This document shows, piece by piece, positions 16,408 through 25,149 of a DNA stretch of 63,101 nucleotides (position 1 is its first letter; each line of letters begins with the position of its first letter). This stretch comes from Streptomyces sp. CB02923 (GTDB lineage: Bacteria; Actinomycetota; Actinomycetes; Streptomycetales; Streptomycetaceae): contig NZ_LWKZ01000010.1 of NCBI RefSeq assembly GCF_001905005.1, positions 1 through 63,101 on the forward strand, read 5' to 3'. The position numbers were made by a program, and so were the translations under genes. The notes under the pieces were generated by a model. That model worked only from the letters and a program-made list of their open reading frames with translations, made no database searches and was not told the origin of the DNA.

Positions 16408-17631
16408 TCACCCCACCCTCGTCCCCGCCCTCACCTCCGCAACCAGCTCCGCCCTCAGCGCCGCGTCATCGCAGCGTTCGATGCGTACGGAGTCGCAGCC
16501 GACCCACTGCGCGGCCTCCGCCAGCGCCTGGGCCATCGGCCGTACGGCCTTGGCGTCGCGCATCGACACCTGGCGGGCGACGAGCGTGCCGCCCTCGCGG
16601 GCCGGGTCCACCCGTCCGGCGAGCCGGCCGCCGGTCAGCAGGGGCATCGCGAAATAGCCGTGTATCCGCTTGGGGCGCGGGACGTACGCCTCCAGGCGGT
16701 GCGTGAAGTCGAAGATGCGGGCCGTACGCGGGCGGTCCCAGACGAGGGAGTCGAAGGGCGAGAGCAGGGTCGTACGGTGCCGGCCGCGTGGCGCTTCGGC
16801 GAGGGCGGCGGGGTCCGCCCAGGCGGGCCTGCCCCAGCCCTCGACCTCGACCGGGACCAGGCCCGACGCTTCGACGACGGCGTCCACCTGGTCGTTCTTG
16901 AGGCGGTGGTAGTCGGCGAGGTCCGCGCGGGTGGCCACGCCCAGCGCGGCACCGGCCTGGGCGACCAGGCGCCGTATGCACTCCTCGTCGCTCAGGTCGT
17001 CGTGCAGCAGGTGGTCCGGGACGGCGCGCTCGGCGAGGTCGTACACCCGCTTCCAGCCGCGGCGCTCCGTGCACACCACCTCGCCGGTGTCCAGCAGCCA
17101 CTCCACCGCGATCTTCGTCTCGGACCAGTCCCACCACTCGCCGCCCTTGCGGCCGCCGCCCAGGTCGGAGGTGGTCAGCGGGCCGTCGGCCTTCAGCCGG
17201 TCGAGCACGGCGGCGCAGGAGCCCTCGCGGTCCTCCATCAGATGCCAGCGATGCCCCTTCGCGCGCATCGCCCGGCGCCGGAAGGCGAAGTGCGGCCACT
17301 CCTCGACGGGCAGGATGCAGGCGGCGTGCGACCAGTACTCGAAGCTGTGCCCGCCCGACCAGTAGGCGGACTCGACGGCGGGGCGGCCGACGGCACCGAG
17401 CCGGGCGTACGGGATCAGCTCGTGGGAGCGGGCCAGCACCGAGATCGTGTCGAGCTGCACCGCGCCCAGCCGCCGCAGGACGCCCCGCACGCCCGCGCGG
17501 CGGTCCGGCGCGCCGAGGAAGCCCTGGGCCCGCAGCGCCGCGCGCCGGGCGTCGTCGGCGGACAGGACGGTCACGGGCTTCGGCATCACGGCCTTCGGCT
17601 TCACGGGCTTCGCACGCTTCGCAGCTGTCAT
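16408..17631 (-). CDS. Winged-helix protein, YcaQ/DUF1006 family
   Basis: A 407-residue protein of the winged-helix YcaQ family (HTH_42), related to glycosylases that unhook interstrand DNA crosslinks. Conserved features include LDTISVLARSHELIPYARLG (about 60-79), the EYWSHAACILP segment and the C-terminal LLSPFDSLVWDR. ATG at 17631 was preferred over the upstream GTG and TTG because the conserved region begins soon after; the Lys/Pro/Ala-rich first 20 residues are probably flexible. It converges with the response regulator and is separated from it by a repeat array. A DNA repair role is inferred from the family. Confidence 0.88.
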   Translation of the reverse strand: MTAAKRAKPVKPKAVMPKPVTVLSADDARRAALRAQGFLGAPDRRAGVRGVLRRLGAVQLDTISVLARSHELIPYARLGAVGRPAVESAYWSGGHSFEYWSHAACILPVEEWPHFAFRRRAMRAKGHRWHLMEDREGSCAAVLDRLKADGPLTTSDLGGGRKGGEWWDWSETKIAVEWLLDTGEVVCTERRGWKRVYDLAERAVPDHLLHDDLSDEECIRRLVAQAGAALGVATRADLADYHRLKNDQVDAVVEASGLVPVEVEGWGRPAWADPAALAEAPRGRHRTTLLSPFDSLVWDRPRTARIFDFTHRLEAYVPRPKRIHGYFAMPLLTGGRLAGRVDPAREGGTLVARQVSMRDAKAVRPMAQALAEAAQWVGCDSVRIERCDDAALRAELVAEVRAGTRVG

Positions 17632-17724
17632 GAGGCACAGCGTAGGAGTGACCACTGACAACGCCGGTGACAGCCCCGGCGGGCCGCTCCGCCCGGACCG
17701 GCGCGCCGCCCCGCCGCGAACTCG

Positions 17725-18306
17725 TCAGCCGGCGAACGGGAGATGAGGGGTCTCGGAGGCCAGGCCCAGGTCGGCGGGGAGCAGCGAGCCGACCCAGGCG
17801 TCCCGCCGGACGCCGCGGTGCGCGATCTTGGCGCGCAGCGTGCCCTCCATCCGGAAGCCGGCCTTGAGGGCCACCCCGCGCGATCCGGCGTTGCCGACTT
17901 CCGCGAGCCACTCCAGCCGCTCGACCCCGAGGCCGGTGAAGGCCCAGCGGGCGACCTCGCGTACGGCCTCGGAGGTCCAGCCCTTGCCGCGCTGTTCCTT
18001 CGCCGCCCAGTAGCCGATCTCGGCCTGCCGCTCCTTGGCCTGGAGTGCCATGCCGAACAGGCTCACCGCGCCGGTCAGCGTGCCGTCGGTCTTGGTGGTC
18101 ACCGCGAAGCGGTACTGGGAGTCCGTGTGCCATTCCCGTCGGCTCCGGGCGATGTAATCGTGCGCCTGTGTCATTTCGAACGGGGCCGGTACGGATGTCC
18201 AGAGCGGTATGGCGGGGTCCTGGCAGGCGGCGTGCACCGCCGGGGCGTCGGCTGGTTCGAAGGGGCGCAGGAGGAGACGCTCGGTGGTCAGCGTGACGGG
18301 TTCCAT
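17725..18306 (-). CDS. GNAT acetyltransferase, RimJ/RimL type
   Basis: A 193-residue GNAT-fold N-acetyltransferase. The start [15 protein letters not shown] is typical of the RimJ/RimL (Acetyltransf_3) group, and the acetyl-CoA loop RGKGWTSEA is intact (about 105-113), followed by the [20 protein letters not shown] strand-helix. The substrate is unknown; ribosomal proteins or small amines are both possible. The ATG at 18306 is the only sensible start. Two 11-bp direct repeats exactly 22 bp apart lie 38-70 bp upstream (18344-18376), suggesting specific control. It is divergent from secA. Confidence 0.9.
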   Translation of the reverse strand: MEPVTLTTERLLLRPFEPADAPAVHAACQDPAIPLWTSVPAPFEMTQAHDYIARSRREWHTDSQYRFAVTTKTDGTLTGAVSLFGMALQAKERQAEIGYWAAKEQRGKGWTSEAVREVARWAFTGLGVERLEWLAEVGNAGSRGVALKAGFRMEGTLRAKIAHRGVRRDAWVGSLLPADLGLASETPHLPFAG

Positions 18307-18699
18307 AGAGGGAGTGTGCGGAGGGGGGAGGGCCGGGGCGAGCAGTTTTCCCGGACTCGGCCGGGAGTTTTCCCGGCCCGGGTACGGAGCGCCCTCGTCC
18401 GCCCCCGGGGGGGGGAGGGCCCGTCCGCGTGCCCCCCGTACCCCCGCCCCCTCGGAGCCGCTTCCCGCCCCGTTCCGGCACCTTCTCGTGGTCTCGCGCG
18501 TTCTCGTAGGGAAAGGTGTGCACCGGGGAGCGGTGTGCTTCGCGGCGGTGGACCTCCCGGCCGGATGGGGTCCTCCTTTACGATGGCCGTTGCGGCGGGG
18601 CCTGTCCCTTGGAAAAATGCCGCGCCCGCGCACCCTCCCCCTGCCTGCGGCGGGGGGTACCCCCAGCGCCAGGCCCGACCGGCAAGGAGACCAGCCCAA
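18307..18699. other. Divergent promoter region of GNAT gene and secA
   Basis: About 390 bp between divergent genes. Near the GNAT start are the direct repeats at 18344-18376. Near secA, a -10-like TACGAT (18579-18584) lies about 115 bases before the start, without a convincing -35. The ribosome site AAGGAGA (18684-18690) is nine bases before the secA GTG. A G/C homopolymer run occurs around 18404-18417. Confidence 0.6.
18344..18376 (-). promoter_or_regulatory. Paired 11-bp direct repeats, 22-bp period
   Basis: AGTTTTCCCGG occurs at 18344-18354 and 18366-18376, exactly two helical turns apart, so a dimeric regulator would contact the same DNA face. The second copy overlaps a small hairpin (CCGGGA, 18361-18366, with TCCCGG, 18371-18376). 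It lies immediately upstream of the GNAT gene on the minus strand. Confidence 0.45.
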
Positions 18700-21528
18700 G
18701 TGTCCGTCTTCAACAAGCTCATGCGTGCAGGCGAAGGAAAGATCCTGCGCAAACTGCACCGCATCGCGGGCCAGGTCAACTCCATCGAGGAGGACTTCGC
18801 GGCCCTCTCCGACGCCGAGCTGCGGGCGCTCACCGATGAGTACAAGGAGCGGTTCGCGGACGGCGAAACGCTGGACGACCTGATGCCCGAGGCGTTCGCG
18901 ACCGTCCGTGAGGCCGCCAAGCGTGTGCTCGGCCAGCGCCCCTACGACGTCCAGCTGATGGGCGGCGCGGCCCTCCACATGGGGTACGTCGCCGAGATGA
19001 AGACCGGTGAGGGCAAGACCCTGGTCGGTACCCTCCCGGCGTATCTGAACGCGCTGTCCGGCAAGGGCGTCCACCTGATCACGGTCAACGACTACCTGGC
19101 CGAGCGCGACTCCGAGATGATGGGCCGGGTCCACAAGTTCCTGGGCCTTTCGATCGGTTGCATCCTCGCCAACATGACGCCCGCCGAGCGTCGCGAACAG
19201 TACAACTGCGACATCACGTACGGAACGAACAACGAGTTCGGTTTCGACTATCTGCGCGACAACATGGCCTGGTCGAAGGACGAGCTGGTCCAGCGCGGCC
19301 ACAACTTCGCGATCGTCGACGAGGTCGACTCGATCCTGGTCGACGAGGCCCGTACACCGCTGATCATCTCGGGCCCGGCGGACTCGGCCACGAAGTGGTA
19401 CGGCGACTTCGCGAAGTTGGTCAAGCGCCTGAAGAAGGGCGAGCCCGCCAACCCGCAGCGCGGCATCGAGGAGACCGGCGACTACGACGTCGACGAGAAG
19501 AAGCGCACGGTCGGCATCCACGAGTCCGGTGTCGGCAAGGTCGAGGACTGGCTGGGCATCGACAACCTGTACGAGTCGGTGAACACGCCGCTGGTCGGTT
19601 ACCTGAACAACGCGATCAAGGCCAAGGAGCTGTTCAAGCTCGACAAGGACTACGTCGTCATCGACGGCGAGGTCATGATCGTCGACGAGCACACCGGCCG
19701 TATCCTCGCCGGCCGCCGCTACAACGAGGGCATGCACCAGGCGATCGAGGCGAAGGAAGGAGTGGAGATCAAGGACGAGAACCAGACGCTCGCCACGATC
19801 ACCCTCCAGAACTTCTTCCGCCTCTACGGCAAGCTCTCCGGCATGACCGGTACGGCCATGACCGAGGCCGCCGAGTTCCACCAGATCTACAAGCTGGGCG
19901 TCGTCCCGATCCCGACGAACCGCCCGATGGTCCGCAAGGACCAGGCCGACCTGATCTACCGCACCGAGGTCGCCAAGTTCGCCGCGGTCGTCGAGGACAT
20001 CGTCGAGAAGCACGAGAAGGGCCAGCCGATCCTGGTCGGCACGACCTCCGTGGAGAAGTCCGAGTACCTCTCCCAGCAGCTGGACAAGCGCGGCGTCCGC
20101 CACGAGGTGCTCAACGCCAAGCAGCACGACCGTGAGGCGTCGATCATCTCCGAGGCCGGCCGCAAGGGCTCCGTCACGGTCGCCACGAACATGGCCGGCC
20201 GCGGTACGGACATCAAGCTGGGCGGCAACCCGGACGACCTCGCCGAGACCGACCTGCGCAACCAGGGTCTGGACCCGGTCGAGCACGTCGAGGAGTGGGC
20301 GGCCGCGCTGCCCGCCGCCCTGGAGAAGGCCGAGGCCGCGGTCCAGGCGGAGTTCGAGGAGGTCAAGGACCTCGGCGGGCTGTACGTCCTCGGCACCGAG
20401 CGGCACGAGTCGCGCCGTATCGACAACCAGCTGCGCGGCCGCTCCGGCCGGCAGGGCGACCCCGGCGAGTCCCGCTTCTACCTCTCCCTCGGCGACGACC
20501 TGATGCGCCTGTTCAAGGCCCAGATGGTCGAGCGGGTCATGGCGATGGCCAACGTCCCCGACGACGTGCCGATCGAGAACAAGATGGTGACGCGCGCCAT
20601 CGCGTCCGCGCAGTCGCAGGTCGAGCAGCAGAACTTCGAGACCCGTAAGAACGTCCTGAAGTACGACGAGGTCCTCAACCGCCAGCGCGAGGTCATCTAC
20701 GGCGAGCGCCGCCGCGTCCTGGAGGGCGAGGACCTCCAGGACCAGATCAAGCACTTCATGGAAGACACCATCGACGCCTACATCCAGGCGGAGACGGTCG
20801 AGGGCTTCGCCGAGGAGTGGGACCTGGACCGCCTGTGGGGCGCGTTCAAGCAGCTCTACCCGGTCAAGGTGACGGTCGAGGAGCTGGAGGAGGAGGCCGG
20901 TGACCGCGCCGGCATCACCTCCGACTTCATCGCGGAGGCCGTCAAGGAGGACATCCACCAGCAGTACGCGGCCCGTGAGGAGCAGCTCGGCTCCGACATC
21001 ATGCGCGAGCTGGAGCGCCGCGTGGTGCTGTCCGTCCTGGACCGCAAGTGGCGCGAGCACCTCTACGAGATGGACTACCTCCAGGAGGGCATCGGCCTGC
21101 GGGCGATGGCCCAGAAGGACCCGCTGGTCGAGTACCAGCGCGAGGGCTTCGACATGTTCACCGCCATGATGGAGGGCATCAAGGAGGAGTCCGTCGGCTA
21201 CCTGTTCAACCTGGAGGTCCAGGTCGAGCAGCAGGTCGAGGAGGTCCCGGTGGCGGACGCCGAGGAGAAGACCTCGCTGGACAAGGACGCCCAGGACGCC
21301 GTGCCCGCCGGGGCCGGGCGGCCGGAGATCCACGCGAAGGGCCTGGAGGCGCCGCAGCGCCCGGACCGGCTGCACTTCTCCGCTCCGACGGTGGACGGCG
21401 AGGGCGGTGTCGTCGAGGGCGACTTCGCCAGCGACGACGCGGCCCCGGCCCGTTCGGAGTCGGACGGCCTGACGCGCGCGGAGCGCCGCAAGGCGCAGAA
21501 GAGCGGCGGGCGCCGCCGCAAGAAGTGA
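18700..21528 (+). CDS. secA: Preprotein translocase ATPase SecA
   Basis: A 942-residue SecA, the ATPase motor that pushes unfolded preproteins through SecYEG. GTG at 18700 follows AAGGAGA by nine bases and gives the classic start [13 protein letters not shown]. Walker A in MKTGEGKTL is at about 100-107, the DEAD-type box [14 protein letters not shown] at about 207-220, the helicase motif [16 protein letters not shown] near 497, and the [19 protein letters not shown] arginine-finger region near 575. The zinc-binding C-terminus of many SecA proteins is missing; it ends in a basic RRRKK tail, as I recall for Streptomyces SecA. The stop lies in the first unit of a 17-bp tandem repeat and a strong terminator follows. 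Confidence 0.98.
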   Translation: MSVFNKLMRAGEGKILRKLHRIAGQVNSIEEDFAALSDAELRALTDEYKERFADGETLDDLMPEAFATVREAAKRVLGQRPYDVQLMGGAALHMGYVAEMKTGEGKTLVGTLPAYLNALSGKGVHLITVNDYLAERDSEMMGRVHKFLGLSIGCILANMTPAERREQYNCDITYGTNNEFGFDYLRDNMAWSKDELVQRGHNFAIVDEVDSILVDEARTPLIISGPADSATKWYGDFAKLVKRLKKGEPANPQRGIEETGDYDVDEKKRTVGIHESGVGKVEDWLGIDNLYESVNTPLVGYLNNAIKAKELFKLDKDYVVIDGEVMIVDEHTGRILAGRRYNEGMHQAIEAKEGVEIKDENQTLATITLQNFFRLYGKLSGMTGTAMTEAAEFHQIYKLGVVPIPTNRPMVRKDQADLIYRTEVAKFAAVVEDIVEKHEKGQPILVGTTSVEKSEYLSQQLDKRGVRHEVLNAKQHDREASIISEAGRKGSVTVATNMAGRGTDIKLGGNPDDLAETDLRNQGLDPVEHVEEWAAALPAALEKAEAAVQAEFEEVKDLGGLYVLGTERHESRRIDNQLRGRSGRQGDPGESRFYLSLGDDLMRLFKAQMVERVMAMANVPDDVPIENKMVTRAIASAQSQVEQQNFETRKNVLKYDEVLNRQREVIYGERRRVLEGEDLQDQIKHFMEDTIDAYIQAETVEGFAEEWDLDRLWGAFKQLYPVKVTVEELEEEAGDRAGITSDFIAEAVKEDIHQQYAAREEQLGSDIMRELERRVVLSVLDRKWREHLYEMDYLQEGIGLRAMAQKDPLVEYQREGFDMFTAMMEGIKEESVGYLFNLEVQVEQQVEEVPVADAEEKTSLDKDAQDAVPAGAGRPEIHAKGLEAPQRPDRLHFSAPTVDGEGGVVEGDFASDDAAPARSESDGLTRAERRKAQKSGGRRRKK

Positions 21529-21587
21529 CGTACGGCGAGAAGTGACGTACGCGAGAAATGGCGTACGGCGAGAAGTGACACACGGCG
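21521..21587 (+). repeat. 17-bp tandem repeat spanning the secA stop
   Basis: Four units, core AGAAGTGACGTACGGCG: 21521-21537, 21538-21553 (one base shorter), 21554-21570 and 21571-21587. The secA stop TGA (21526-21528) is part of the first unit, and three units repeat the AAGTGA string. The array ends about 20 bp before the terminator. Confidence 0.93.
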
Positions 21588-21606
21588 CTCGACGGCGCGT
21601 GTGAGG

Positions 21607-21648
21607 CCGGGGCGCCGCAGCGGGAAGCTGCGGCGCCCCGGCTCTTTT
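21607..21648. terminator. Terminator between secA and Rv3235-like gene
   Basis: A perfect 15-bp stem (21607-21621 with 21627-21641, arm CCGGGGCGCCGCAGC), loop GGGAA, then CTCTTTT on the plus strand. The T-rich end favours secA; the stem alone may also stop the convergent gene. Confidence 0.92.
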
Positions 21649-21689
21649 CGTACGGGGGCGCCGGGGCCGTGGGCAGGGCGTACGGCAGG

Positions 21690-22211
21690 TCACCACACCC
21701 GTGTGGACGGGCCGATGTCGAGGGCGGCGCAGCGCCACCGCGCGTCCTGGCCCAGCTCCAGCCGGAAGGCGAGGGCGCGCAGCCGTTCGCCGGAGGCGAT
21801 GCGGGCGAACGCCTCGATGACGTCCGGGCGCGGCCGGCAGAGGCCGCAGTGGCGCACCGACGGGGCCGGTGCGCGGCGGCCCGCTCCGGTGCCCGCGGGC
21901 CTCAGGGGTGCCTGCGGGGCCAGCTCGACGAGGCGGTCGTACGCGGCGGGCAGCGCGTGCCCCAGGAGGGCGTGCACGGGGCGTCGGCCGCTGAGGGTGA
22001 GCAGCAGCTGCTCGGCGAACCAAGTGTGCGGCAGGGGGCGGGAGGTGCGGCGCCGGGCGGTGGGCGCGGGGGTTGTACGGGGGCCGGCCGGTCGCCGGGT
22101 GTCACGGCGGCCCGGCGGACCGGTACGGGGGCGGCCCGGCCCCGCGGCGGGCGGGCCGCCGGGGGAGCGGGTGCGGGCGGGTGGGAGGGCGTCGGTCTGG
22201 GTGGTGAGCAT
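21690..22211 (-). CDS. Rv3235-family protein
   Basis: A 173-residue protein resembling the small Rv3235 family encoded near secA in many actinobacteria. The first 65 residues are Pro/Arg/Gly-rich and disordered. The conserved part has TWFAEQLLLTLSGRRPVHALL, a two-cysteine RHCGLCRPRPDVIEAFARI segment and a C-terminal beta hairpin ending CAALDIGPSTRVW. ATG at 22211 was chosen because upstream sequence has no coding bias. No enzyme motif is present; the paired cysteines could bind metal. Function unknown. It converges with secA. Confidence 0.87.
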   Translation of the reverse strand: MLTTQTDALPPARTRSPGGPPAAGPGRPRTGPPGRRDTRRPAGPRTTPAPTARRRTSRPLPHTWFAEQLLLTLSGRRPVHALLGHALPAAYDRLVELAPQAPLRPAGTGAGRRAPAPSVRHCGLCRPRPDVIEAFARIASGERLRALAFRLELGQDARWRCAALDIGPSTRVW

Positions 22212-22521
22212 GGTGGGCCCCCGTTCGGCCGGTCCGGTGGATACCGGTGAGTAGCTTCGGTGGGGTTCTTCTACCGGCGGGGAAACGGCGGCAGCAAGGG
22301 CCCCCGGCCGGGCCGCGCGGACGGCCGGAAGTTCACCCATCAGGGGGAGCGCGGCCCGGTGTGCGGGCGCGCGGTGATGCAGGTCCGGCAGAGGGCGGCG
22401 CCGGGGCGGCGGAGCGGGAGCCCGAAGGGGGACTCCTGCCCGTATCCCACGCCGTATCCCGCGCCCGTATGCTGGCCGGACAGATTTTCCAGACCCGGCG
22501 ATGTGAGCGGAAGCGGCAGCC
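22212..22521. other. Divergent intergenic region
   Basis: 310 bp between divergent genes. CGTATCCC occurs at 22441-22448 and 22453-22460, with CGTATGCT following at 22467; TATGCT (22468-22473) is a possible -10 for the DUF6912 gene, about 50 bases before its ATG. No convincing gene or other signal. Confidence 0.5.
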
Positions 22522-23028
22522 ATGCGTGTGTATGTCCCCTTGACCCTGCCCGGACTCGCGGCGGCGCACGAGGCCGGGGAGTTGGGCCCCGGGCCGCTGG
22601 ACGCCTACGCCGTCACGCCCGCGCTGCGTGAGTGGTACGTCTCCGACGACATCGAGGAACTGGAGTACGCGGCGCTGAACCGGGCCGCGCAGGGCTCGCT
22701 GCGCCGGCTCGCGGCCGACCCGCAGGCCCCGCGGCGCCGCGTCGTGGTGGCCGTGGACGTACCGGACGGCACGGCCGTCGCCGACCCCGGCCGGGGCCTG
22801 GACCAGGCGGCGCTGGGCGAGGTCCGGATCGCCGGGCCGGTGCCGATGGCGAAGGCCGCGGCGGTGCACGTCGACTCCGACGACGCGGTCCAGGATGTCT
22901 CGGCGGCCGCCGACGCGCTGGGCGCCGCGGACCACGGCGACGACGACGCGCGCTTCACCGTCGACGGCGCGGAGGACCACGAGCTGATGTGGTTCGGCGT
23001 GCAGGAGATCCCGAACCTGATCGTCTGA
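22522..23028 (+). CDS. DUF6912 family protein
   Basis: A 168-residue acidic protein starting MRVYVPLTLPGLAAAHEAG and ending HELMWFGVQEIPNLIV, a conserved actinobacterial family downstream of secA that I recall as DUF6912. It is predicted soluble, with alternating strands and helices, and no catalytic signature. ATG at 22522 is supported by homology; a modest GGAAG lies upstream. Function unknown. Short tandem repeats follow the stop. Confidence 0.87.
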   Translation: MRVYVPLTLPGLAAAHEAGELGPGPLDAYAVTPALREWYVSDDIEELEYAALNRAAQGSLRRLAADPQAPRRRVVVAVDVPDGTAVADPGRGLDQAALGEVRIAGPVPMAKAAAVHVDSDDAVQDVSAAADALGAADHGDDDARFTVDGAEDHELMWFGVQEIPNLIV

Positions 23029-23040
23029 CGGCGGCCCGCG

Positions 23041-23105
23041 GACCGTCAGCGGGCCGTCCGCAGACCGTCAGCGGGCTGCCTGTGGACGGCCTGCGGACGG
23101 CCTGC
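23041..23105 (+). repeat. Short tandem repeats after DUF6912 gene
   Basis: GACCGTCAGCGGGC occurs at 23041-23054 and 23063-23076 (22-bp period), then GGACGGCCTGC is perfectly doubled at 23084-23094 and 23095-23105. The array begins 12 bp after the stop and is non-coding. Confidence 0.8.
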
Positions 23106-23174
23106 GAACCGCTCCGGCAGGCCGTCGGCGCCCTCCGTGACTGCGCTGTCAGTGGTCATGGGTACCGTCTTGGC

Positions 23175-23912
23175 ATGGGGACGCACGCGACGCACATCGT
23201 CTGGGACTGGAACGGCACGCTTTTTCACGACACCGACGCGGTGATGGGCGCGACCAACGCCGCCTTCGCCGAGCTCGGGCTGCCCCCGATCACCCTGGAG
23301 CGTTACCGGGAGCTGTACTGCGTACCGGTCCCGCGGTTCTACGAGCGGCTGATGGGACGGCTGCCGACGGACGCGGAGTGGCTGGTCATGGACGAGGCGT
23401 TCCACCGGCACTACGCCGCCCACCGGCCCGCGTGCGGACTCGCCGAGGGCGCGGAGCGGCTGCTGGAGAGCTGGCAGCTGGCGGGCCGCAGCCAGTCGAT
23501 CCTGAGCCTGTACGGGCACGACGAGCTGATGCCGCTGGTGCGGGGCTTCGGCATCGAGGCACGCTTCCTGCGCGTGGACGGCCGTACGGGGCCGTCCGGC
23601 GGGAGCAAGAGCGAACACATGGTGCGCCACCTCGCGGCCCTGGCCGCCGGGCCGTCCGGGGCGCTCTGGCCGGAAGGGCCGGGCGGACCGGGCGGGTCAA
23701 ACGGCGCGGGGCGAATAGCCCCGGTGGACCCGGGGCGTACGGTCGTGATCGGTGACGCGGTGGACGACGCCGTCGCGGCACGGCACGCGGGCGCCCACGC
23801 GGTGCTCTACACGGGCGGCTCGCACAGCCGGAGCAGCCTGGCGGCCGCGGGCGTGCCGGTGGTGGACACGCTGGCGGAGGCCGTGGAGATGGCGGAGGAG
23901 ATCGCCGCGTAG
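23175..23912 (+). CDS. HAD-superfamily hydrolase
   Basis: A 245-residue HAD hydrolase of the phosphoglycolate-phosphatase-like group. The nucleophile motif reads VWDWNGTLFHD: Asp11 is present but the usual second aspartate (general acid) is Asn13. A helical cap region spans about 25-95, and the C-terminal GDAVDDAVAARHAGAH motif (about 197-212) supplies the metal-binding acids; SKSEHMVRHL may supply the lysine. A Gly/Pro-rich loop (about 160-185) is inserted before the last motif. ATG at 23175 lies six bases after TACCGT, so the mRNA may be leaderless. The substrate is unknown. Confidence 0.9.
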   Translation: MGTHATHIVWDWNGTLFHDTDAVMGATNAAFAELGLPPITLERYRELYCVPVPRFYERLMGRLPTDAEWLVMDEAFHRHYAAHRPACGLAEGAERLLESWQLAGRSQSILSLYGHDELMPLVRGFGIEARFLRVDGRTGPSGGSKSEHMVRHLAALAAGPSGALWPEGPGGPGGSNGAGRIAPVDPGRTVVIGDAVDDAVAARHAGAHAVLYTGGSHSRSSLAAAGVPVVDTLAEAVEMAEEIAA

Positions 23913-23930
23913 CCGGAGCCCCGGCCGGAC

Positions 23931-23960
23931 CAGGCCGATCCAGGCCGATCCAGGCCGGAC
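23931..23960 (+). repeat. 10-bp tandem repeat after HAD gene
   Basis: Three 10-bp units, CAGGCCGATC at 23931-23940 and 23941-23950 and CAGGCCGGAC at 23951-23960, start 18 bp after the stop in the gap to the convergent DJ-1-like gene. A GGCCCC-rich stretch follows. Confidence 0.8.
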
Positions 23961-24039
23961 CCGGACAACGGACCTGGCTCTGGCGCCGGACCCGGCCCCA
24001 GCCCGGCCCCGGCCCGGCCCCGGGCGGCCCCCCGGAAGC

Positions 24040-24606
24040 TCAGGTCACCGGCGCCTTCGCCCGGAGTACCGCGATGAACTCGCGCATCCACCCGGAGTGG
24101 TCCGGCCAGGCGCGGGAGGAGACCAGGGTGCCGTCGACGACGACCTCGGCGTCCCGGAAGGTGGCGCCGGCGGCCTGCATGTCCATTTCGAGGGCGGGGT
24201 AGGCGGTGACCCGGCGCCCGTTGAGGCCGCCGATCGCGGCGGTCAGCAGCGGGCCGTGGCAGATCTGGGCGACGGGCTTGTCCGCGTCGAAGAAGGACTT
24301 CACCAGCTTGCGCAGCTCGGGGTCGTTGCGCAGGTACTCCGGTGCCCGGCCGCCGGGGACCACGAGGGCGGCGTACTGTCCGGGGTCGACCTCGGCGAAG
24401 GCCAGATCGGCGGGCCAGGTGTAGCCGGGCTTCTCGGTGTAGGTGTCGAATCCCGGTTCGAAGTCGTGCACGACCAGGCGCAGGGTCTTGCGGGCGGGGG
24501 CGGCGACGTGGACGTCGTAGCCCTCCTCGCGCAGCCGCTGGTAGGGGTAGAGGACCTCCAGGGACTCCGCCGCGTCGCCGGTCACGATCAAAATCTTGGC
24601 GGCCAT
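24040..24606 (-). CDS. DJ-1/PfpI family protein
   Basis: A 188-residue DJ-1/PfpI (type 1 glutamine amidotransferase-like) protein. The nucleophile elbow AQICHGP places Cys116 and His117, and the substrate loop VVPGGRAPEYLR is at about 83-94. Members act as cysteine peptidases, glyoxalases or protein/DNA deglycases; which applies is not visible. GGAGG (minus strand, 24615-24619) sits eight bases before ATG at 24606, fixing this start over the GTG at 24615. Length and catalytic residues are normal. Confidence 0.92.
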   Translation of the reverse strand: MAAKILIVTGDAAESLEVLYPYQRLREEGYDVHVAAPARKTLRLVVHDFEPGFDTYTEKPGYTWPADLAFAEVDPGQYAALVVPGGRAPEYLRNDPELRKLVKSFFDADKPVAQICHGPLLTAAIGGLNGRRVTAYPALEMDMQAAGATFRDAEVVVDGTLVSSRAWPDHSGWMREFIAVLRAKAPVT

Positions 24607-25149
24607 GCCGTCCACCTCCGCTCGGGTTGCGTACCCTGCGCGGACGTGCCGTTCGTCACATCCGCGCGCCGTGGTCCGCTCCTCGGTGTCCCGCTCAACG
24701 TCCTCCGGATCGCCGTCCTTGCCAAGCCCCCGCGGGATACCGTGGGATTCCAGGGGCGCCGGCCCGCCGTTCCGCCGCTGTCCGGATCGTCAAATTTCGG
24801 CTAGTGGTTTTGTACACAGCTGGACCATGACGGCACCCCGGCCGGGAGCGATAGCCTTACATCGTGATCAGCGCGATAACCCGCGGGGGCGTCGAGGCCC
24901 TCGTCGTGCGCCCGGGAGAGCACAGTGACCGGGCGGGCGCTGACCGTTGCGACCGGGACCGAAGGCCGACCCCGACCGGGTCGGTGCTGGGCGGTCCGGC
25001 CGCCGCTCACCGCGGCACAGCGGCCTCTCCGACCGGACACTTCCCCGCGTTGCGGCGGGGGAACCCTCATGGGTCGTGCCCGTGCTGTGCAGCTTCCACG
25101 GAGTTCATCCACAACGTCACGCAACGGCGCGCGACAGGAGCCAGAGGAC
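24607..25149. other. Long upstream region of the glutamate dehydrogenase gene
   Basis: About 540 bp between divergent genes. An open frame runs through the right half from 24925 into the GDH gene, but its codon use and content (cysteine and arginine rich) are not coding-like. The stretch 24791-24820 is clearly AT-richer and includes the palindrome TGTACA (24811-24816), a possible promoter or operator. AGGAG (25136-25140) precedes the GDH ATG. I cannot identify a defined riboswitch. Confidence 0.5.

Noticed and set aside
17755..18306. Frameshift in the acetyltransferase or secA region from the G-run near 18404-18417
   Set aside because: The homopolymer lies in non-coding DNA and both flanking genes are intact.
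17725..22023. A 1432-codon minus-strand open frame
   Set aside because: Only its last 194 codons form a real gene (the acetyltransferase); the rest is antisense to secA.
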